A program made the translations under genes and the position numbers. This document shows positions 25,261 to 34,933 of a DNA stretch of 49,838 bases, in pieces; positions within the stretch are counted from its first letter, which is position 1, and the number at the start of each line of letters is the position of its first letter. Origin of the DNA: Parabacteroides distasonis (GTDB taxonomy: Bacteria > Bacteroidota > Bacteroidia > Bacteroidales > Tannerellaceae); assembly GCA_021531775.1 (NCBI GenBank), contig JAFBIU010000026.1, positions 1 to 49,838 on the forward strand, given 5' to 3'. The notes below the pieces were generated by a model that had not been told where the DNA came from, made no database searches, and saw only the letters and a program-made list of their open reading frames with translations.

Positions 25261-26238
25261 ATGAAAAGAAATATTGCAATTGTAGCGGGTGGATACTCAT
25301 CTGAGTATGGAGTTTCATTAAAAAGTGCAGAAGGACTCTATTCCTTTATTGATAAAGCCAAATATAATTTATATATTGCCATCGTTAAGAAGAACGAATG
25401 GTTCGTGCAACGGCCAAACGGCACCGAAGCGGTCATCGACAAGAACGATTTCAGCTTTCAGGAAGAGGGAAAAAAGATCCGTTTTGACTTTGCCTACATC
25501 ACGATTCACGGGACACCCGGCGAAGATGGACGGTTGCAAGGTTATTTCGATCTGATCGGAATCCCCTACTCCTCCTGCGGGATGTTGGTCAGTGCCGTTA
25601 CCTTTAATAAATATGTATGCAACCACTACCTCCAGGATTTCGGGGTGAACATTGCCCCTTCCATCCATCTCTTCGCCGGACAATCGGTTTCGGACGAACA
25701 GGTAGTTGAACAGTTGGGGTTGCCGGTCTTTGTCAAACCGAACGATGGCGGCAGCAGTTTCGGTGTCACAAAGGTCAAAGCGATCGAGCAACTACAGCCG
25801 GCCATCGCCAAAGCATTTGCCGAGGGGAAGGAGGTGGTTATCGAACGGTTCATTGCCGGAACAGAGGTGACCTGCGGTTGTTACAAGGTCAAGGGGAAAG
25901 AGGTGGTCTTTCCGCTGACCGAAGTGGTGACAGACAATGAGTTCTTCGATTACGATGCCAAATACAATGGACAAGTGCAAGAGATCACCCCTGCCCGTCT
26001 CGATCCGGAGACAACCCGGAAGATTCAGCAGGAGACCTCCCGCATTTACGACATTTTGGGAGCCAAAGGCATTATCCGGGCAGACTATATCATCCCGGCA
26101 GAGGGCGATCCTTTCCTGCTGGAGATCAATACGACACCGGGTATGACGGCAACCAGCTTCATTCCGCAACAGGTACGTGCTGCCGGAATGGACATCACAA
26201 AGGTAATGACTGATATAATAGAAAATGAGTTTAACTGA
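25261..26238 (+). CDS. ddl: D-alanine--D-alanine ligase
   Basis: A 325-aa ATP-grasp enzyme that joins two D-alanines for peptidoglycan precursors. Key parts are the N-terminal AGGYSSEYGVSLKSAEGLY, HGTPGEDGRLQGYFDLIGIPY, the ATP-binding KPNDGGSSFGVTKV, and the C-terminal metal site in LLEINTTPGMTATSF. Length and motifs are complete. It starts 2 bp after the pseudouridine synthase gene and is followed after 5 bp by an acyltransferase gene, so the wall and membrane genes share a transcript. Confidence 0.96.
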   Translation: MKRNIAIVAGGYSSEYGVSLKSAEGLYSFIDKAKYNLYIAIVKKNEWFVQRPNGTEAVIDKNDFSFQEEGKKIRFDFAYITIHGTPGEDGRLQGYFDLIGIPYSSCGMLVSAVTFNKYVCNHYLQDFGVNIAPSIHLFAGQSVSDEQVVEQLGLPVFVKPNDGGSSFGVTKVKAIEQLQPAIAKAFAEGKEVVIERFIAGTEVTCGCYKVKGKEVVFPLTEVVTDNEFFDYDAKYNGQVQEITPARLDPETTRKIQQETSRIYDILGAKGIIRADYIIPAEGDPFLLEINTTPGMTATSFIPQQVRAAGMDITKVMTDIIENEFN

Positions 26239-26243
26239 TAGAT

Positions 26244-27404
26244 ATGGAAAATACAGTTCCCTATAATTTCGACGACATACGTCCGTTGAATAATGACGAG
26301 GTAAAAGAGGCCATCGAGACGTTGGTTGCAGATGAAGATTTCCGACGTGCCTACCAATACCTCCGATCTCCGTTGACCTGGGATCAATTCGTGGAAGCCA
26401 TGCGTGCTTGCCAGACAAAAGAGCAATTCAAATCGACATTGGCATACGATGCTGTCATGATGGTTGCCAAAAACACAACGTTCTCGCTCGACATCTCCGG
26501 GCGTAGCCGTCTGCCGAAAGGCAAGCCCGCCTGTACCTTTATCTCGAATCATCGAGACATCGTATTGGATGCTTCGTTCTTGAATGTGATGTTGTATGAT
26601 GTAGGCTATGGCATGACACAAGTAGCCATCGGTGATAACTTGCTGATCCGTCCCTGGATCAAGACATTGGTACGTTTGAACAACAGTTTCATTGTCAAGC
26701 GGGGCGTCTCAGTCCGGCAGATGCTGGAAGTGAGCGGTACCCTGTCTGCTTACATCAACCACACCATCAAAGAGACCAAAGAATCGATCTGGATCGCCCA
26801 ACGGGAAGGTCGTGCCAAGGATTCCAACGACCGTACGCAGGCCAGCATTCTGAAGATGCTGAATATGGGTGGCGACAAAGATATCCTCTCCAACCTGATT
26901 GCCCTGAACATCGTTCCGGTCTCCATCTCTTACGAGTTCGACCCGTGCGACTATCTGAAGGCCAAAGAGTTTCAACAGAAACGGGACGATCCCAATTTCG
27001 TCAAAAGTCAACGTGACGACCTGCTCAGTATGGAAACAGGTATCCTCAACAACAAGGGACGGGCACACTTCACCATCTGTACGCCCATCAACGAGTTCAT
27101 CAGCCAATTGGATCCCAAGATGGACAAGGTCGAGCTCTATGCAACCATTGCCAATACGATCGACCAGCAGATCTTCAAACATTATCACTTCTACCCCTGC
27201 AACTACGTGGCTTACGATATCCAGAACGGTTGCCGTCGGTTCCACGATCATTATGGGCCGAAGGATAAGAAACAATTTGAGACCTATCTGCAAAACCAGT
27301 TGGACAAGATCGTGCTGCCCAACAAGGACGAAGCCTTCTTGCGAGGCAAGATCCTGGAAATGTACTCCAATCCGCTGAAGAATTACCTTTCTACTCCCCA
27401 ATAG
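26244..27404 (+). CDS. Glycerol-phosphate acyltransferase family protein (PlsB/PlsC-like)
   Basis: A 386-aa protein with an acyltransferase domain. The NHRDIVLD segment around residues 98-105 is a variant of the NHx4D catalytic motif, with the Asp one position later than usual or at +2. The following GDNLLIRPW and FIVKRG blocks correspond to motifs II and III, and IWIAQREGRAKDSND to the phosphate-binding region. It probably acylates glycerol-3-phosphate or lysophosphatidate at the inner face of the membrane. Fourth gene of the PASTA-rluD-ddl operon. Substrate specificity is uncertain. Confidence 0.75.
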   Translation: MENTVPYNFDDIRPLNNDEVKEAIETLVADEDFRRAYQYLRSPLTWDQFVEAMRACQTKEQFKSTLAYDAVMMVAKNTTFSLDISGRSRLPKGKPACTFISNHRDIVLDASFLNVMLYDVGYGMTQVAIGDNLLIRPWIKTLVRLNNSFIVKRGVSVRQMLEVSGTLSAYINHTIKETKESIWIAQREGRAKDSNDRTQASILKMLNMGGDKDILSNLIALNIVPVSISYEFDPCDYLKAKEFQQKRDDPNFVKSQRDDLLSMETGILNNKGRAHFTICTPINEFISQLDPKMDKVELYATIANTIDQQIFKHYHFYPCNYVAYDIQNGCRRFHDHYGPKDKKQFETYLQNQLDKIVLPNKDEAFLRGKILEMYSNPLKNYLSTPQ

Positions 27405-27420
27405 GAGTAAATAGAGCTGT

Positions 27421-27482
27421 AATCCAAAAAAGTCATGACTTTTTGGGAATCGATTCCTAAAATGTCATGACTTTTTTGGATT
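27421..27482. terminator. Bidirectional terminator with 30-bp palindrome
   Basis: Arms 27421-27450 and 27453-27482 are inverted copies with 28 of 30 matches and only CG between them. A and T runs within the stem give U-tracts for both directions. It sits between two convergent genes and would stop both transcripts. The core AAAAAAGTCATGAC is repeated on both sides. Confidence 0.8.
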
Positions 27483-27500
27483 TTGGCCTGAATCCATCTA

Positions 27501-28769
27501 CTACATCGGACTTGAAACATCCAACAACCATTCCCAATAGGGGATGACTTCAATCAGTTGATCTTCCATCGTGATCTGCTCAGATTGCTCTTTGGTGATG
27601 ATGAGCCGACGGCTGACAGGTTGATATTCGAAGAGAGCAAGAAGTGCTGCTATTTCGCGCGTCCGTGTCGCTTCATCCGTAAAGGAGTAGGCCACTTGAA
27701 TGGCGATTCCCTCTTCAGGCACGAAGAAATCCACTTCACACTTCGGTGTCAAATAGAAATAGACCCGTTCGCCATAGTAGCGACGGAGCTGAATGGCTAC
27801 CAAGTTTTCCAACAACGATGTGACAGGATCGATCAGAAACAGTGCCAGAATCCCGTTATCTGTGAAGTAATACTTGCGATTCATCTCCTTGTCTTGCATC
27901 TTTCCCACAAAATTCTCATACGGGATCAGCAACCAAGCATCGATCATGAACTGGATGTAGTCGATGGTTGTATCCACACTCAATTTCTTGCCAGTAGCAG
28001 AGACAATACTTGCCATGCGATTATAGGAAAGCGGCTGTTTGACACTTTCAGCCAATTTCCGCACCAAAATACGGAGGCCAAAATCGTTACGGATGGTATG
28101 ACGGGCAATGAGATCGCCAAAGAATATCTTATTAAACAGACTGCTCATCCAGAGCCGCGTGTGCCGCATGGTAGCAGTTTCCGGCAGTCCTCCTTGCAGA
28201 AAATAACGTTCCGCAGTCTTCACGATGGCCTTGCGCTGTTGGTAGCGTGCCGTTTTGCTCTGCCAGGCAATCTGATTTGCCTGTAGATATTCGCCTAATG
28301 AATAGGGAAAGACCTCCTGTATGAGGTATCGACCACCTAACGTAGTGGCGATTTCACTACTCAGCATCTTGGCATTGCTTCCCGTGATATAGACTTGGTA
28401 TTTCCAATCTGCCAAACGGCGGGCGAACTTTTCCCAACCCTCCACAATTTGAATCTCATCCAGAAAGAAGATCGGTTTCGTGTCATACATCTCCTCATAA
28501 CAGGTTTTGATCAGATCCAAATCTTGCGATGTCATCGGTCCAATCCGGTCATCCTCAAAATTGAAATAGAGAATTTCTTCAACCTGATGTCCCTGTCCGA
28601 TCAATTCAGAGATACGTTGATACATCAGATAGGACTTTCCTACGTGTCGTAAGCCTACCAACACATAGTTTTGACCCTCCATGAAACAGATGTTCCGTTT
28701 TATCAAGTCAATTTGCGTTATGTACTGTTGATAATCAGTGATCAACAGTTTGATAATATCCTTTTCCAT
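27501..28769 (-). CDS. ATP-binding protein, AAA_14 / DUF4143 family
   Basis: A 422-aa protein of the large AAA_14-DUF4143 family, frequent in Bacteroidales and archaea and of unknown role. Walker A is GLRHVGKS (39-46) and Walker B FLDEIQ (102-107, D104 E105). The arginine-rich ITGSNAKML sensor region is visible. The C-terminal DUF4143 domain has a degenerate PD-(D/E)XK pattern (CEVDFFV...IAIQVAY), with Gln in place of the catalytic Glu. ATG at 28769 was chosen; a longer frame would run through the AT-rich promoter. It stands alone, convergent to the acyltransferase, behind a striking double dyad. Confidence 0.88.
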   Translation of the reverse strand: MEKDIIKLLITDYQQYITQIDLIKRNICFMEGQNYVLVGLRHVGKSYLMYQRISELIGQGHQVEEILYFNFEDDRIGPMTSQDLDLIKTCYEEMYDTKPIFFLDEIQIVEGWEKFARRLADWKYQVYITGSNAKMLSSEIATTLGGRYLIQEVFPYSLGEYLQANQIAWQSKTARYQQRKAIVKTAERYFLQGGLPETATMRHTRLWMSSLFNKIFFGDLIARHTIRNDFGLRILVRKLAESVKQPLSYNRMASIVSATGKKLSVDTTIDYIQFMIDAWLLIPYENFVGKMQDKEMNRKYYFTDNGILALFLIDPVTSLLENLVAIQLRRYYGERVYFYLTPKCEVDFFVPEEGIAIQVAYSFTDEATRTREIAALLALFEYQPVSRRLIITKEQSEQITMEDQLIEVIPYWEWLLDVSSPM

Positions 28770-28796
28770 GAACGTTCTTTTTGAAGATTCTCTCTG

Positions 28797-28804
28797 CAAA
28801 GTTA
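28797..28804 (-). promoter_or_regulatory. -7 promoter element of the AAA_14 gene
   Basis: On the minus strand TAACTTTG matches TAnnTTTG, 27 bp before the ATG at 28769. The expected -33 region falls inside the double dyad, with no good TTTG, so the promoter may be weak or regulated. Confidence 0.5.
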
Positions 28805-28807
28805 ACT

Positions 28808-28864
28808 TTTTATCGATTATACTCGATAAAAACAGCCCTATTTTATCAAATATAATCGATAAAA
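28808..28864. promoter_or_regulatory. Double dyad operator TTTTATCGA-N6-TCGATAAAA
   Basis: Two dyads share one design. TTTTATCGA at 28808-28816 and TCGATAAAA at 28823-28831 have a 6-base spacer. TTTTATCAA at 28841-28849 and TCGATAAAA at 28856-28864 have the same spacer. The two dyads are 33 bp apart, about three helical turns, and lie directly upstream of the AAA_14 -7 box. This is what cooperative binding sites of a dimeric repressor look like. The binding protein is unknown. Confidence 0.65.
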
Positions 28865-29210
28865 TGGTACCGTTATTTGCGGGGATTGTGTTTGATGTTA
28901 GGGTTAAAGGATACAAAAAGCCCCCGACAGGGTTTGAAAGAGCTGTCGGAGGGGTGCACTTCAAAAATAATGGGTCTTAGCGAACATCACCACTGATCGT
29001 CTACTGCTGAGCACGATCATCCATGGATACGATGGTAATGCGAGGATATAAGAAATAAAACTTCTTAGTCTTACTTTGACAGGAGAACTTTATTTTTACT
29101 CTAGTATGAATATTTCAATGCCACTTGTTCGCTCATATCTACAGGTTACTTGGATTCATCATCCACATGGTACCTTAATGATTATGCTATTTGAAAAGGG
29201 CGGGATTATC
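28865..29210. other. Gene-free stretch upstream of repeat copy B
   Basis: No supported gene. A stem CCCCCGACAG (28921-28930) with CTGTCGGAGGGG (28943-28954) is flanked by an A-run on its left, so on the minus strand it is followed by T residues and resembles a decayed terminator. An open frame at 29076-29261 has no family features or clear start signal and is not accepted. Confidence 0.5.
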
Positions 29211-29644
29211 TTCGCCATTTTTCGTTCGCCGAAATCTATAAAGATACTACAAACCAAGTAGTTATATTTTCCCTCAAATGTATTCCACCATGTGATATAG
29301 GCTACAACAGGGCAAAAAGCCGTCCAAAACGGCGATTCCGGCCGATTGGTTTCAAAATGTCAGTTCGGCTGCTATAAATAATGTACGCGCGTACATTATT
29401 ATATAAGGGAAAGGAATCTGTTTAACCCCAACTAAAAAGTTATTCGGAGGGCCTTTGAATCTCCATCACACAGTGTAGAACGTCCGTTCAGAACAGTCTG
29501 ATGTCCGTTCAACAGTGTTGAACGTCCGTCACACAGTGTGTGATAGAGATTCAGAGGCGTTTCCGTAACATCAAGCAGGTGATTCCGTGGAGTTTACATA
29601 GCCTTCCACGAATAATCGTGCGGAACAGAGAAATAGAAACCAAA
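29211..29644 (+). repeat. Interspersed intergenic repeat, copy B
   Basis: This is the same-orientation partner of 351-795. Block 29520-29603 matches 673-756 at 76 of 84 positions. Outside that block the copies keep landmarks such as TTCGCCATTTTT at the left, the TGTACGCGCGTACA palindrome, AGTTATTCG, and GAGAAATAGAAACC at the right. Perfect palindromes CGTTCAACAGTGTTGAACG (29506-29524) and TCACACAGTGTGTGA (29529-29543) lie within. No protein is encoded. The level of divergence shows the copies are old or belong to a larger family. Confidence 0.75.
29377..29400. repeat. TGTACGCGCGTACA palindrome, copy 2
   Basis: A perfect 24-bp palindrome (AATAATGTACGC and its complement) in repeat copy B, at the equivalent place to the palindrome at 529-548. 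Confidence 0.8.
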
Positions 29645-29670
29645 AGCAAGGCAATAGGAACGAAAAATGA

Positions 29671-29700
29671 AAGCCCGGCAGTCAACCAACTGTCGGGCTT
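29671..29700 (-). terminator. Terminator of aroB
   Basis: AAGCCCGGCAGT and ACTGTCGGGCTT pair over 12 bases (one G-T pair) with a 6-base loop, 24 bases beyond the aroB stop. On the minus strand TCATTTTTCG follows, giving a U-rich tail. Confidence 0.75.
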
Positions 29701-29723
29701 GTTCGATATACACACAATAGGAT

Positions 29724-30776
29724 TTACATCTCCCGATAGAAGTCAAACGACTCCAAAATCAGATCCTTGCTGACCTGCTGGTTGATGCGGACATCACCCA
29801 CCTGCGAGAGCAGGGTGAAGTTGATGACACCGGCCTCGTTCTTCTTGTCATGTGTCATCAGCTCATACAGGGTATCATAGTCCTTGCAATCGAACAGGAA
29901 AGGAGGATAGTACTCCTTGATATAATAGCACACCTGGTGCAACTTGTCTGCCGGGAAACCGCACTGCTTATGCGACAGATACAACTCACTGATGATCCCG
30001 GCTGCCACGGCATGGCCGTGCAACAACGGAGTCCCCTTCTGGAACGAGAGACTCTCGTAGGCATGGCCGATCGTATGGCCAAAGTTCAATGCCTTGCGGA
30101 TCCCCTTCTCTTTCGGATCCTCCTCGACAATCCGCTCCTTCACAGCCACGGACTGGGCCACCAAACTGTTCAGGTAACTGTAGTTCATCGTATCGATGTC
30201 ATACAGCATCACCGACGCATAATGCTCCATCGAACTGATCAACCCATGCTTGATCATCTCGGCATAGCCCGAAAGGATGTTGTCACGGTCCAACGTGCGC
30301 AGGAACTCGCAATCGATAAAGACACAGGTGGGCACATAGAACGAACCCACCTCATTCTTCAAGCCGTTGAAGTTGATAGCCGTCTTACCGCCCACAGCCG
30401 CATCCACCGAAGCCATCAGAGTCGTCGGGATGTTGATGTTGCGGATGCCTCGCTTGAAGGTAGCTCCTGCAAAGCCTCCCATATCGGTCACCATACCGCC
30501 ACCTAAATTCACCAGCAACGAGTTGCGCGAAGCCCCTTCGTTGGAGAGGCGCATCCAGATGGAGGCCAACTGCTCGACATTCTTATGCGTATCACCTGCC
30601 TCTACCGTAATGACGGGAGCCCCCTGAAAAACCGGAATATCCTTCACCAACGGATAACATTTCTCCAAGGTGTTCCGGTCCGTCAAGATAAAGAGCTTGT
30701 CATAGTGCAGGGCAGCCAGAAAGGCCTGCACCTCCTGATGCAGGTCTTTACATATCACAACTTGCTGTTCAGCCAT
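29724..30776 (-). CDS. aroB: 3-dehydroquinate synthase
   Basis: A 350-aa NAD- and zinc-dependent enzyme of the shikimate pathway that turns DAHP into 3-dehydroquinate. The glycine-rich NAD site (VNLGGGMVTDMGGFAGATFKRG), the PTTLMASVDAAVGGKTAIN stretch, and zinc-binding Glu/His residues in GYAEMIKHG and NFGHTIGHAYE, then LLHGHAVAAG, are all present. ATG at 30776 is 12 bp after the alaS stop, so the two genes are likely co-transcribed. A terminator follows. Confidence 0.96.
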   Translation of the reverse strand: MAEQQVVICKDLHQEVQAFLAALHYDKLFILTDRNTLEKCYPLVKDIPVFQGAPVITVEAGDTHKNVEQLASIWMRLSNEGASRNSLLVNLGGGMVTDMGGFAGATFKRGIRNINIPTTLMASVDAAVGGKTAINFNGLKNEVGSFYVPTCVFIDCEFLRTLDRDNILSGYAEMIKHGLISSMEHYASVMLYDIDTMNYSYLNSLVAQSVAVKERIVEEDPKEKGIRKALNFGHTIGHAYESLSFQKGTPLLHGHAVAAGIISELYLSHKQCGFPADKLHQVCYYIKEYYPPFLFDCKDYDTLYELMTHDKKNEAGVINFTLLSQVGDVRINQQVSKDLILESFDFYREM

Positions 30777-30788
30777 GTTCCAACCCAA

Positions 30789-33410
30789 TTAACGGACACC
30801 AGCGGCCTCCTTGATTGCATCTACCGCAATGGACAAGCCTTCTGCATGCTTGCCACCGGCTGTTGCGAAGTGAGGCTGTCCACCGCCACCACCTTGGATG
30901 TGCTTGGCGGCCTCTTTCACCAACTTGCCTGCATGCAAGCCTCCGGCTACCAGATCATCGCTCAACATCACCATCAACGTACACTTCGGTCCTTCGAGGA
31001 TACCGGCTACGAAAACAAAGTTGTCCTTCACCTCGTTCTTGATCTGGAATGCCACGTTCTTCATCGCCTCCGTAGCCCCCTGACCGATATATTGATACAA
31101 TCGGATGCCATTCTTCTCCTCGCCCTTAGCCAGGATCTCATCCTTCAGACGCATGGATTTCTCCAAAACGTAAGCCTCGATCTGCTTCTTCATCTCGGCA
31201 TTTTCATCGATCGCCTTGCGGATCGCCTGTGCCAGATTCGGCATGTTGTTCATCATCGCACGCAGATCACGGATCAGATCTTGCTGTGCATAGACAAACT
31301 GATCGGCCTTGACAGCTGTCACAGCCTCGATACGACGTACACCGGCAGCAATGGAGCTCTCACCAATGATACGCAACGAACCGATCTGTCCGGTTGACGG
31401 AATGTGGGTACCACCACACAATTCGATGGACTTACCATATTTAACCACACGTACCTCATCTCCATATTTCTCACCGAACAGAGCCATCGCACCCAATGCC
31501 TTGGCCTCGGCAATCGGCATGTGGCGGTGCTCCTCCAACGGGAAGTCGGCACGGATCTTCTCATTCACCAAGATCTCGACCTTACGCAACTCCTCTTCCG
31601 TCACTTTCTGGAAGTGCGAGAAGTCGAAACGCAACGAGTCGGGCGATACATACGAACCCTTCTGCTCGACGTGTGTACCCAACACCTCGCGCAAAGCCTC
31701 GTGCAACAGGTGCGTTGCCGAGTGGTTGCATTCGCAAGCAATACGTTTTTTCTCGTTGATCTTGGCTGTGAAGGTAACGGTCACATCCTTCGGCAACTTG
31801 GCTACCAGATGCACCGGCAGGTTGTTCTCCCGCTTCGTATCGATCACCTCCACCTGTTCATCGTCGGCCATCAACCAACCACAGTCACCAACCTGACCAC
31901 CCATTTCGGCATAGAAAGGCGTCTGGTCGAGCACGATCTGATACAGGGTCTTGTTCTTCTGCTTGATCTGACGATAACGGAGAATCTCGGCTTCGCACTC
32001 AAACAGGTCGTAACCGACAAACTTGCTCTCGCCCTCTTTCAGGGTAATCCAGTCTCCGGTCTCGATGGCAGCGGCATTGCGGGCACGCTCCTTCTGCTTC
32101 TGCATCTCTACATTGAACTCCTCGATGTTGGCCTCCATCTTGTTTTCGCGCAAGATCAGTTCGGTCAAGTCCAACGGGAATCCGTAGGTATCATATAAGG
32201 TAAAGGCATCCACACCGTTCAACACCGTTGAACCAGCTGCCTTTGTCTCCTCCATCTTCTTTTCCAACAGACGGATACCGGTCTCCAGCGTACGCAGGAA
32301 GGATTCCTCCTCCTCCTGGATCACGCGCTCAATCAATGTCTTCTGAGCCATCAATTCGGGATAAGCATCCCCCATGGTCTCGATCAACACCGGCAACAAT
32401 TTATACATAAAGGCCTCCTTGAAGCCCAAGAAGGTATAGCCATAACGTACGGCACGACGCAAGATACGACGGATCACATAACCGGCTTTCGCATTCGAAG
32501 GCAACTGACCATCGGTAATGGCAAAGGCAATCGTACGGATGTGGTCGGCTATGACACGCATCGCCACGTCCTGATCCTTGTCGCGACCATATTCCGTATT
32601 GGCCATCGTAGCAATCGTACGGATGATCGGCTGGAAGACATCGGTATCGTAGTTGGATGTCTTACCCTGCAATGCCATACAGAGACGTTCGAAACCCATA
32701 CCGGTATCGATCACTTTAGCCGGCAGAGACTCCAAGGAACCGTCCGCCTTGCGATTGAACTGCATGAACACCAAGTTCCAGATCTCGATCACCTGCGGAT
32801 GATCGTGGTTGACCATCTGGGCACCCGGGATGGCAGCACGCTCCTCTTCCGAACGTAAGTCGATGTGGATTTCCGAACAGGGACCACAAGGACCTGTATC
32901 ACCCATCTCCCAGAAGTTATCATGTTTGTTACCATTGATGATGTGATCTGTCGGCAGGTACTGTTCCCAATATCCGGCAGCTTCGTTGTCTCGATCCAGA
33001 CCTTCGGCCGGACTACCCTCGAACACGGTCGCATAGAGACGTGCCGGATCCAACTTCAACACATCCACCAAATACTCCCAAGCCCAGCTGATCGCCTCTT
33101 TCTTGAAGTAATCGCCAAACGACCAGTTACCCAACATCTCAAACATCGTATGGTGATAAGTGTCATGACCGACCTCTTCCAAGTCGTTATGCTTACCACT
33201 TACGCGGAGACATTTCTGTGAGTCCGCGACACGCGGATACTTACGCGGCACATTGCCCAAAATGATGTCTTTAAACTGGTTCATACCCGCATTGGTAAAC
33301 ATCAATGTAGGATCACCCTTCACCACCATCGGAGCAGAAGGGACAATCTGGTGTCCTTTCGAAGCGAAGAAAGCTTTGAAGGATTCACGGATTTCTTTTG
33401 CTGTCAACAT
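30789..33410 (-). CDS. alaS: Alanine--tRNA ligase
   Basis: An 873-aa class II synthetase of normal length. Motif 2 lies in [38 protein letters not shown] sequence near residues 50-90. The editing domain carries the zinc-binding [11 protein letters not shown] and [13 protein letters not shown] motifs. The C-terminal region holds coiled-coil and the GGGGGxxFATAGG-type C-Ala domain ([15 protein letters not shown]). The minus-strand -7 box at 33455-33462 is about 45 bp upstream of the ATG. aroB follows in the same operon. Confidence 0.97.
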   Translation of the reverse strand: MLTAKEIRESFKAFFASKGHQIVPSAPMVVKGDPTLMFTNAGMNQFKDIILGNVPRKYPRVADSQKCLRVSGKHNDLEEVGHDTYHHTMFEMLGNWSFGDYFKKEAISWAWEYLVDVLKLDPARLYATVFEGSPAEGLDRDNEAAGYWEQYLPTDHIINGNKHDNFWEMGDTGPCGPCSEIHIDLRSEEERAAIPGAQMVNHDHPQVIEIWNLVFMQFNRKADGSLESLPAKVIDTGMGFERLCMALQGKTSNYDTDVFQPIIRTIATMANTEYGRDKDQDVAMRVIADHIRTIAFAITDGQLPSNAKAGYVIRRILRRAVRYGYTFLGFKEAFMYKLLPVLIETMGDAYPELMAQKTLIERVIQEEEESFLRTLETGIRLLEKKMEETKAAGSTVLNGVDAFTLYDTYGFPLDLTELILRENKMEANIEEFNVEMQKQKERARNAAAIETGDWITLKEGESKFVGYDLFECEAEILRYRQIKQKNKTLYQIVLDQTPFYAEMGGQVGDCGWLMADDEQVEVIDTKRENNLPVHLVAKLPKDVTVTFTAKINEKKRIACECNHSATHLLHEALREVLGTHVEQKGSYVSPDSLRFDFSHFQKVTEEELRKVEILVNEKIRADFPLEEHRHMPIAEAKALGAMALFGEKYGDEVRVVKYGKSIELCGGTHIPSTGQIGSLRIIGESSIAAGVRRIEAVTAVKADQFVYAQQDLIRDLRAMMNNMPNLAQAIRKAIDENAEMKKQIEAYVLEKSMRLKDEILAKGEEKNGIRLYQYIGQGATEAMKNVAFQIKNEVKDNFVFVAGILEGPKCTLMVMLSDDLVAGGLHAGKLVKEAAKHIQGGGGGQPHFATAGGKHAEGLSIAVDAIKEAAGVR

Positions 33411-33450
33411 AATACTTATCTATAGTTGTCGTTAATATTCTGAAAAACAA

Positions 33451-33481
33451 TTTGCAAAAGTACAGCAAATTATTATTTTTG
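33451..33481 (+). promoter_or_regulatory. Promoter of the M23 peptidase gene
   Basis: TTTG at 33451-33454, a 19-base spacer and TATTTTTG at 33474-33481 match the full consensus. The ATG at 33508 lies 26 bp beyond. Overlap with the alaS -7 box means the two promoters may compete. Confidence 0.65.
33455..33462 (-). promoter_or_regulatory. -7 promoter element of alaS
   Basis: On the minus strand TACTTTTG matches TAnnTTTG, 45 bp before the alaS start. It overlaps the spacer of the divergent promoter for the M23 gene. Confidence 0.5.
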
Positions 33482-33507
33482 CACGCATTCAAAAAGGAAA
33501 ATATGCA

Positions 33508-34491
33508 ATGAAACTGTTTAAATCGCGTAAAACCTATTACTTATATAATCCAAACACGCTCAATTACGAACGTGTGTCGCCTTCTACACGGGATCGGGTC
33601 TTCTCGATTTTGCGTCATCTGACGACCGGTATCGCCTTCGGTATCGCTACCTTTTTCGTGATGATGTATGTCATGGACTCACCCATGGAGTCTCAGTTGC
33701 GCAAAGAGAACCGCCTGATGCAGACGCAATACGAGGTGCTGTCGTTGCGGCTGAATGCCGCCATGGAGGTACTGGAAGATATCCAGCTGCGGGACGAGAC
33801 GCTGTACCGTGCCATCTTCCAGGCGGAGTCCATCCCTGAATCGGTACGCAAAGCCGGTTTTGGCGGCAGCAATCGCTATGCGCATCTGACGGAGCTCTCC
33901 AACTCCGAACTGATCATCTCCACCACCCAGAAAATGGATATGCTGCGTAAGCAGCTCTACGTGCAGTCCAACTCGTTGGAAGAGCTGATCCGTCTGGGGC
34001 AGAACCAGGAGGAACGAAGCATGTGTATCCCTGCCATCCAGCCCATTGCCAACAAAGACTTGAAGAAGACCGCTTCTGGTTATGGTATGCGTATCGACCC
34101 CATCTACCGGACCCCCCGCTTCCATGCCGGCATGGACTTCTCGGCCAAAGTGGGCACCGACATCTATGCGACGGGCAACGGTACCGTCACTTTTGCCGGA
34201 TGGAAACAGGGTTATGGAAACTGTCTGATGATTAATCATGGATATGGTTACCAAACACTTTACGGACACCTTAGCAAGTTCCGCGCCCGTGTCGGACAGA
34301 AGGTGACACGTGGTGAGGTCATCGGCGAAGTGGGTAATACGGGTAAATCGACCGGTCCTCATCTCCATTACGAAGTGATCGTACGAGGCAGGAACGACAA
34401 TCCCTCGCGCTATTACTACATGGATCTGACACCGGAAGAGTATGACCGGATGATCCAGATTGCCGAGAACCATGGACAGGTTATGGACTAA
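33508..34491 (+). CDS. M23-family peptidoglycan endopeptidase
   Basis: A 327-aa zinc peptidase expected to cut or recognise peptidoglycan cross-links. A cytoplasmic N-terminus of about 35 residues is followed by one membrane helix (about 36-57), a coiled-coil segment (about 60-100 and 135-165) and the LytM domain. Zinc and catalytic residues H206 and D210 (HAGMD), H254 (YGHLS) and H285/H287 (HLHYE) are intact, so it is likely active, unlike EnvC-type decoys. A MerR-type regulator gene follows after 18 bp. Confidence 0.92.
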   Translation: MKLFKSRKTYYLYNPNTLNYERVSPSTRDRVFSILRHLTTGIAFGIATFFVMMYVMDSPMESQLRKENRLMQTQYEVLSLRLNAAMEVLEDIQLRDETLYRAIFQAESIPESVRKAGFGGSNRYAHLTELSNSELIISTTQKMDMLRKQLYVQSNSLEELIRLGQNQEERSMCIPAIQPIANKDLKKTASGYGMRIDPIYRTPRFHAGMDFSAKVGTDIYATGNGTVTFAGWKQGYGNCLMINHGYGYQTLYGHLSKFRARVGQKVTRGEVIGEVGNTGKSTGPHLHYEVIVRGRNDNPSRYYYMDLTPEEYDRMIQIAENHGQVMD

Positions 34492-34509
34492 TAATGGAAT
34501 GCAAACTTT

Positions 34510-34866
34510 ATGAAACGAAAAAGCAAACAGATGCAACGTCTCTACTACTCCATCAGCGAAGTGGCGAAAATGTTTGATGTGAATGAATCGACCCTCCGTT
34601 TCTGGGAGAAGGAGTTCGACATCATCCAGCCACGCAAAACGGCCAAAGGCACACGCTTCTACCGCCAGGAAGATATCGAATCGGTCCGACTCATCTATCA
34701 TTTGGTCAAAGAGAAGGGATTGACCTTGGCCGGTGCCCGTCAGCAACTGAAAGAGAATCCGGAACAAACGGTCCGGCAAGAGGAAATCATCCACCGGCTG
34801 AAACAGATCAAGGAGGAACTTTTGGAGATGAAAGCGGCCTTCGAAGGATTAAATCCGCAAGGATAG
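34510..34866 (+). CDS. MerR-family transcriptional regulator
   Basis: A 118-aa protein with a MerR helix-turn-helix (YYSISEVAKMFDVNESTLRFWEKEF, about residues 11-35) and wing, followed by a helix from EDIESVRLIYHLVKEKGLTLAGARQQL that forms the dimerisation coiled coil. The C-terminal end lacks an obvious metal- or drug-binding Cys cluster. It lies 18 bp after the M23 gene, probably on the same mRNA. The effector is not visible. Confidence 0.9.
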   Translation: MKRKSKQMQRLYYSISEVAKMFDVNESTLRFWEKEFDIIQPRKTAKGTRFYRQEDIESVRLIYHLVKEKGLTLAGARQQLKENPEQTVRQEEIIHRLKQIKEELLEMKAAFEGLNPQG

Positions 34867-34933
34867 TCCAACTATTCGAAGAAAAACCGTATCTTCGCAC
34901 CACTTATACATCATCAATATTCAAACAACAAGT

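Noticed and set aside
28738-28980. Plus-strand frame of 80 codons opposite the AAA_14 promoter
   Set aside because: It covers the promoter, the double dyad and a decayed hairpin. The translation is not protein-like.
29540-29773. Open frame of 77 codons in repeat copy B
   Set aside because: It runs through the repeat and the aroB terminator into the aroB 3' end on the opposite strand. No family features.
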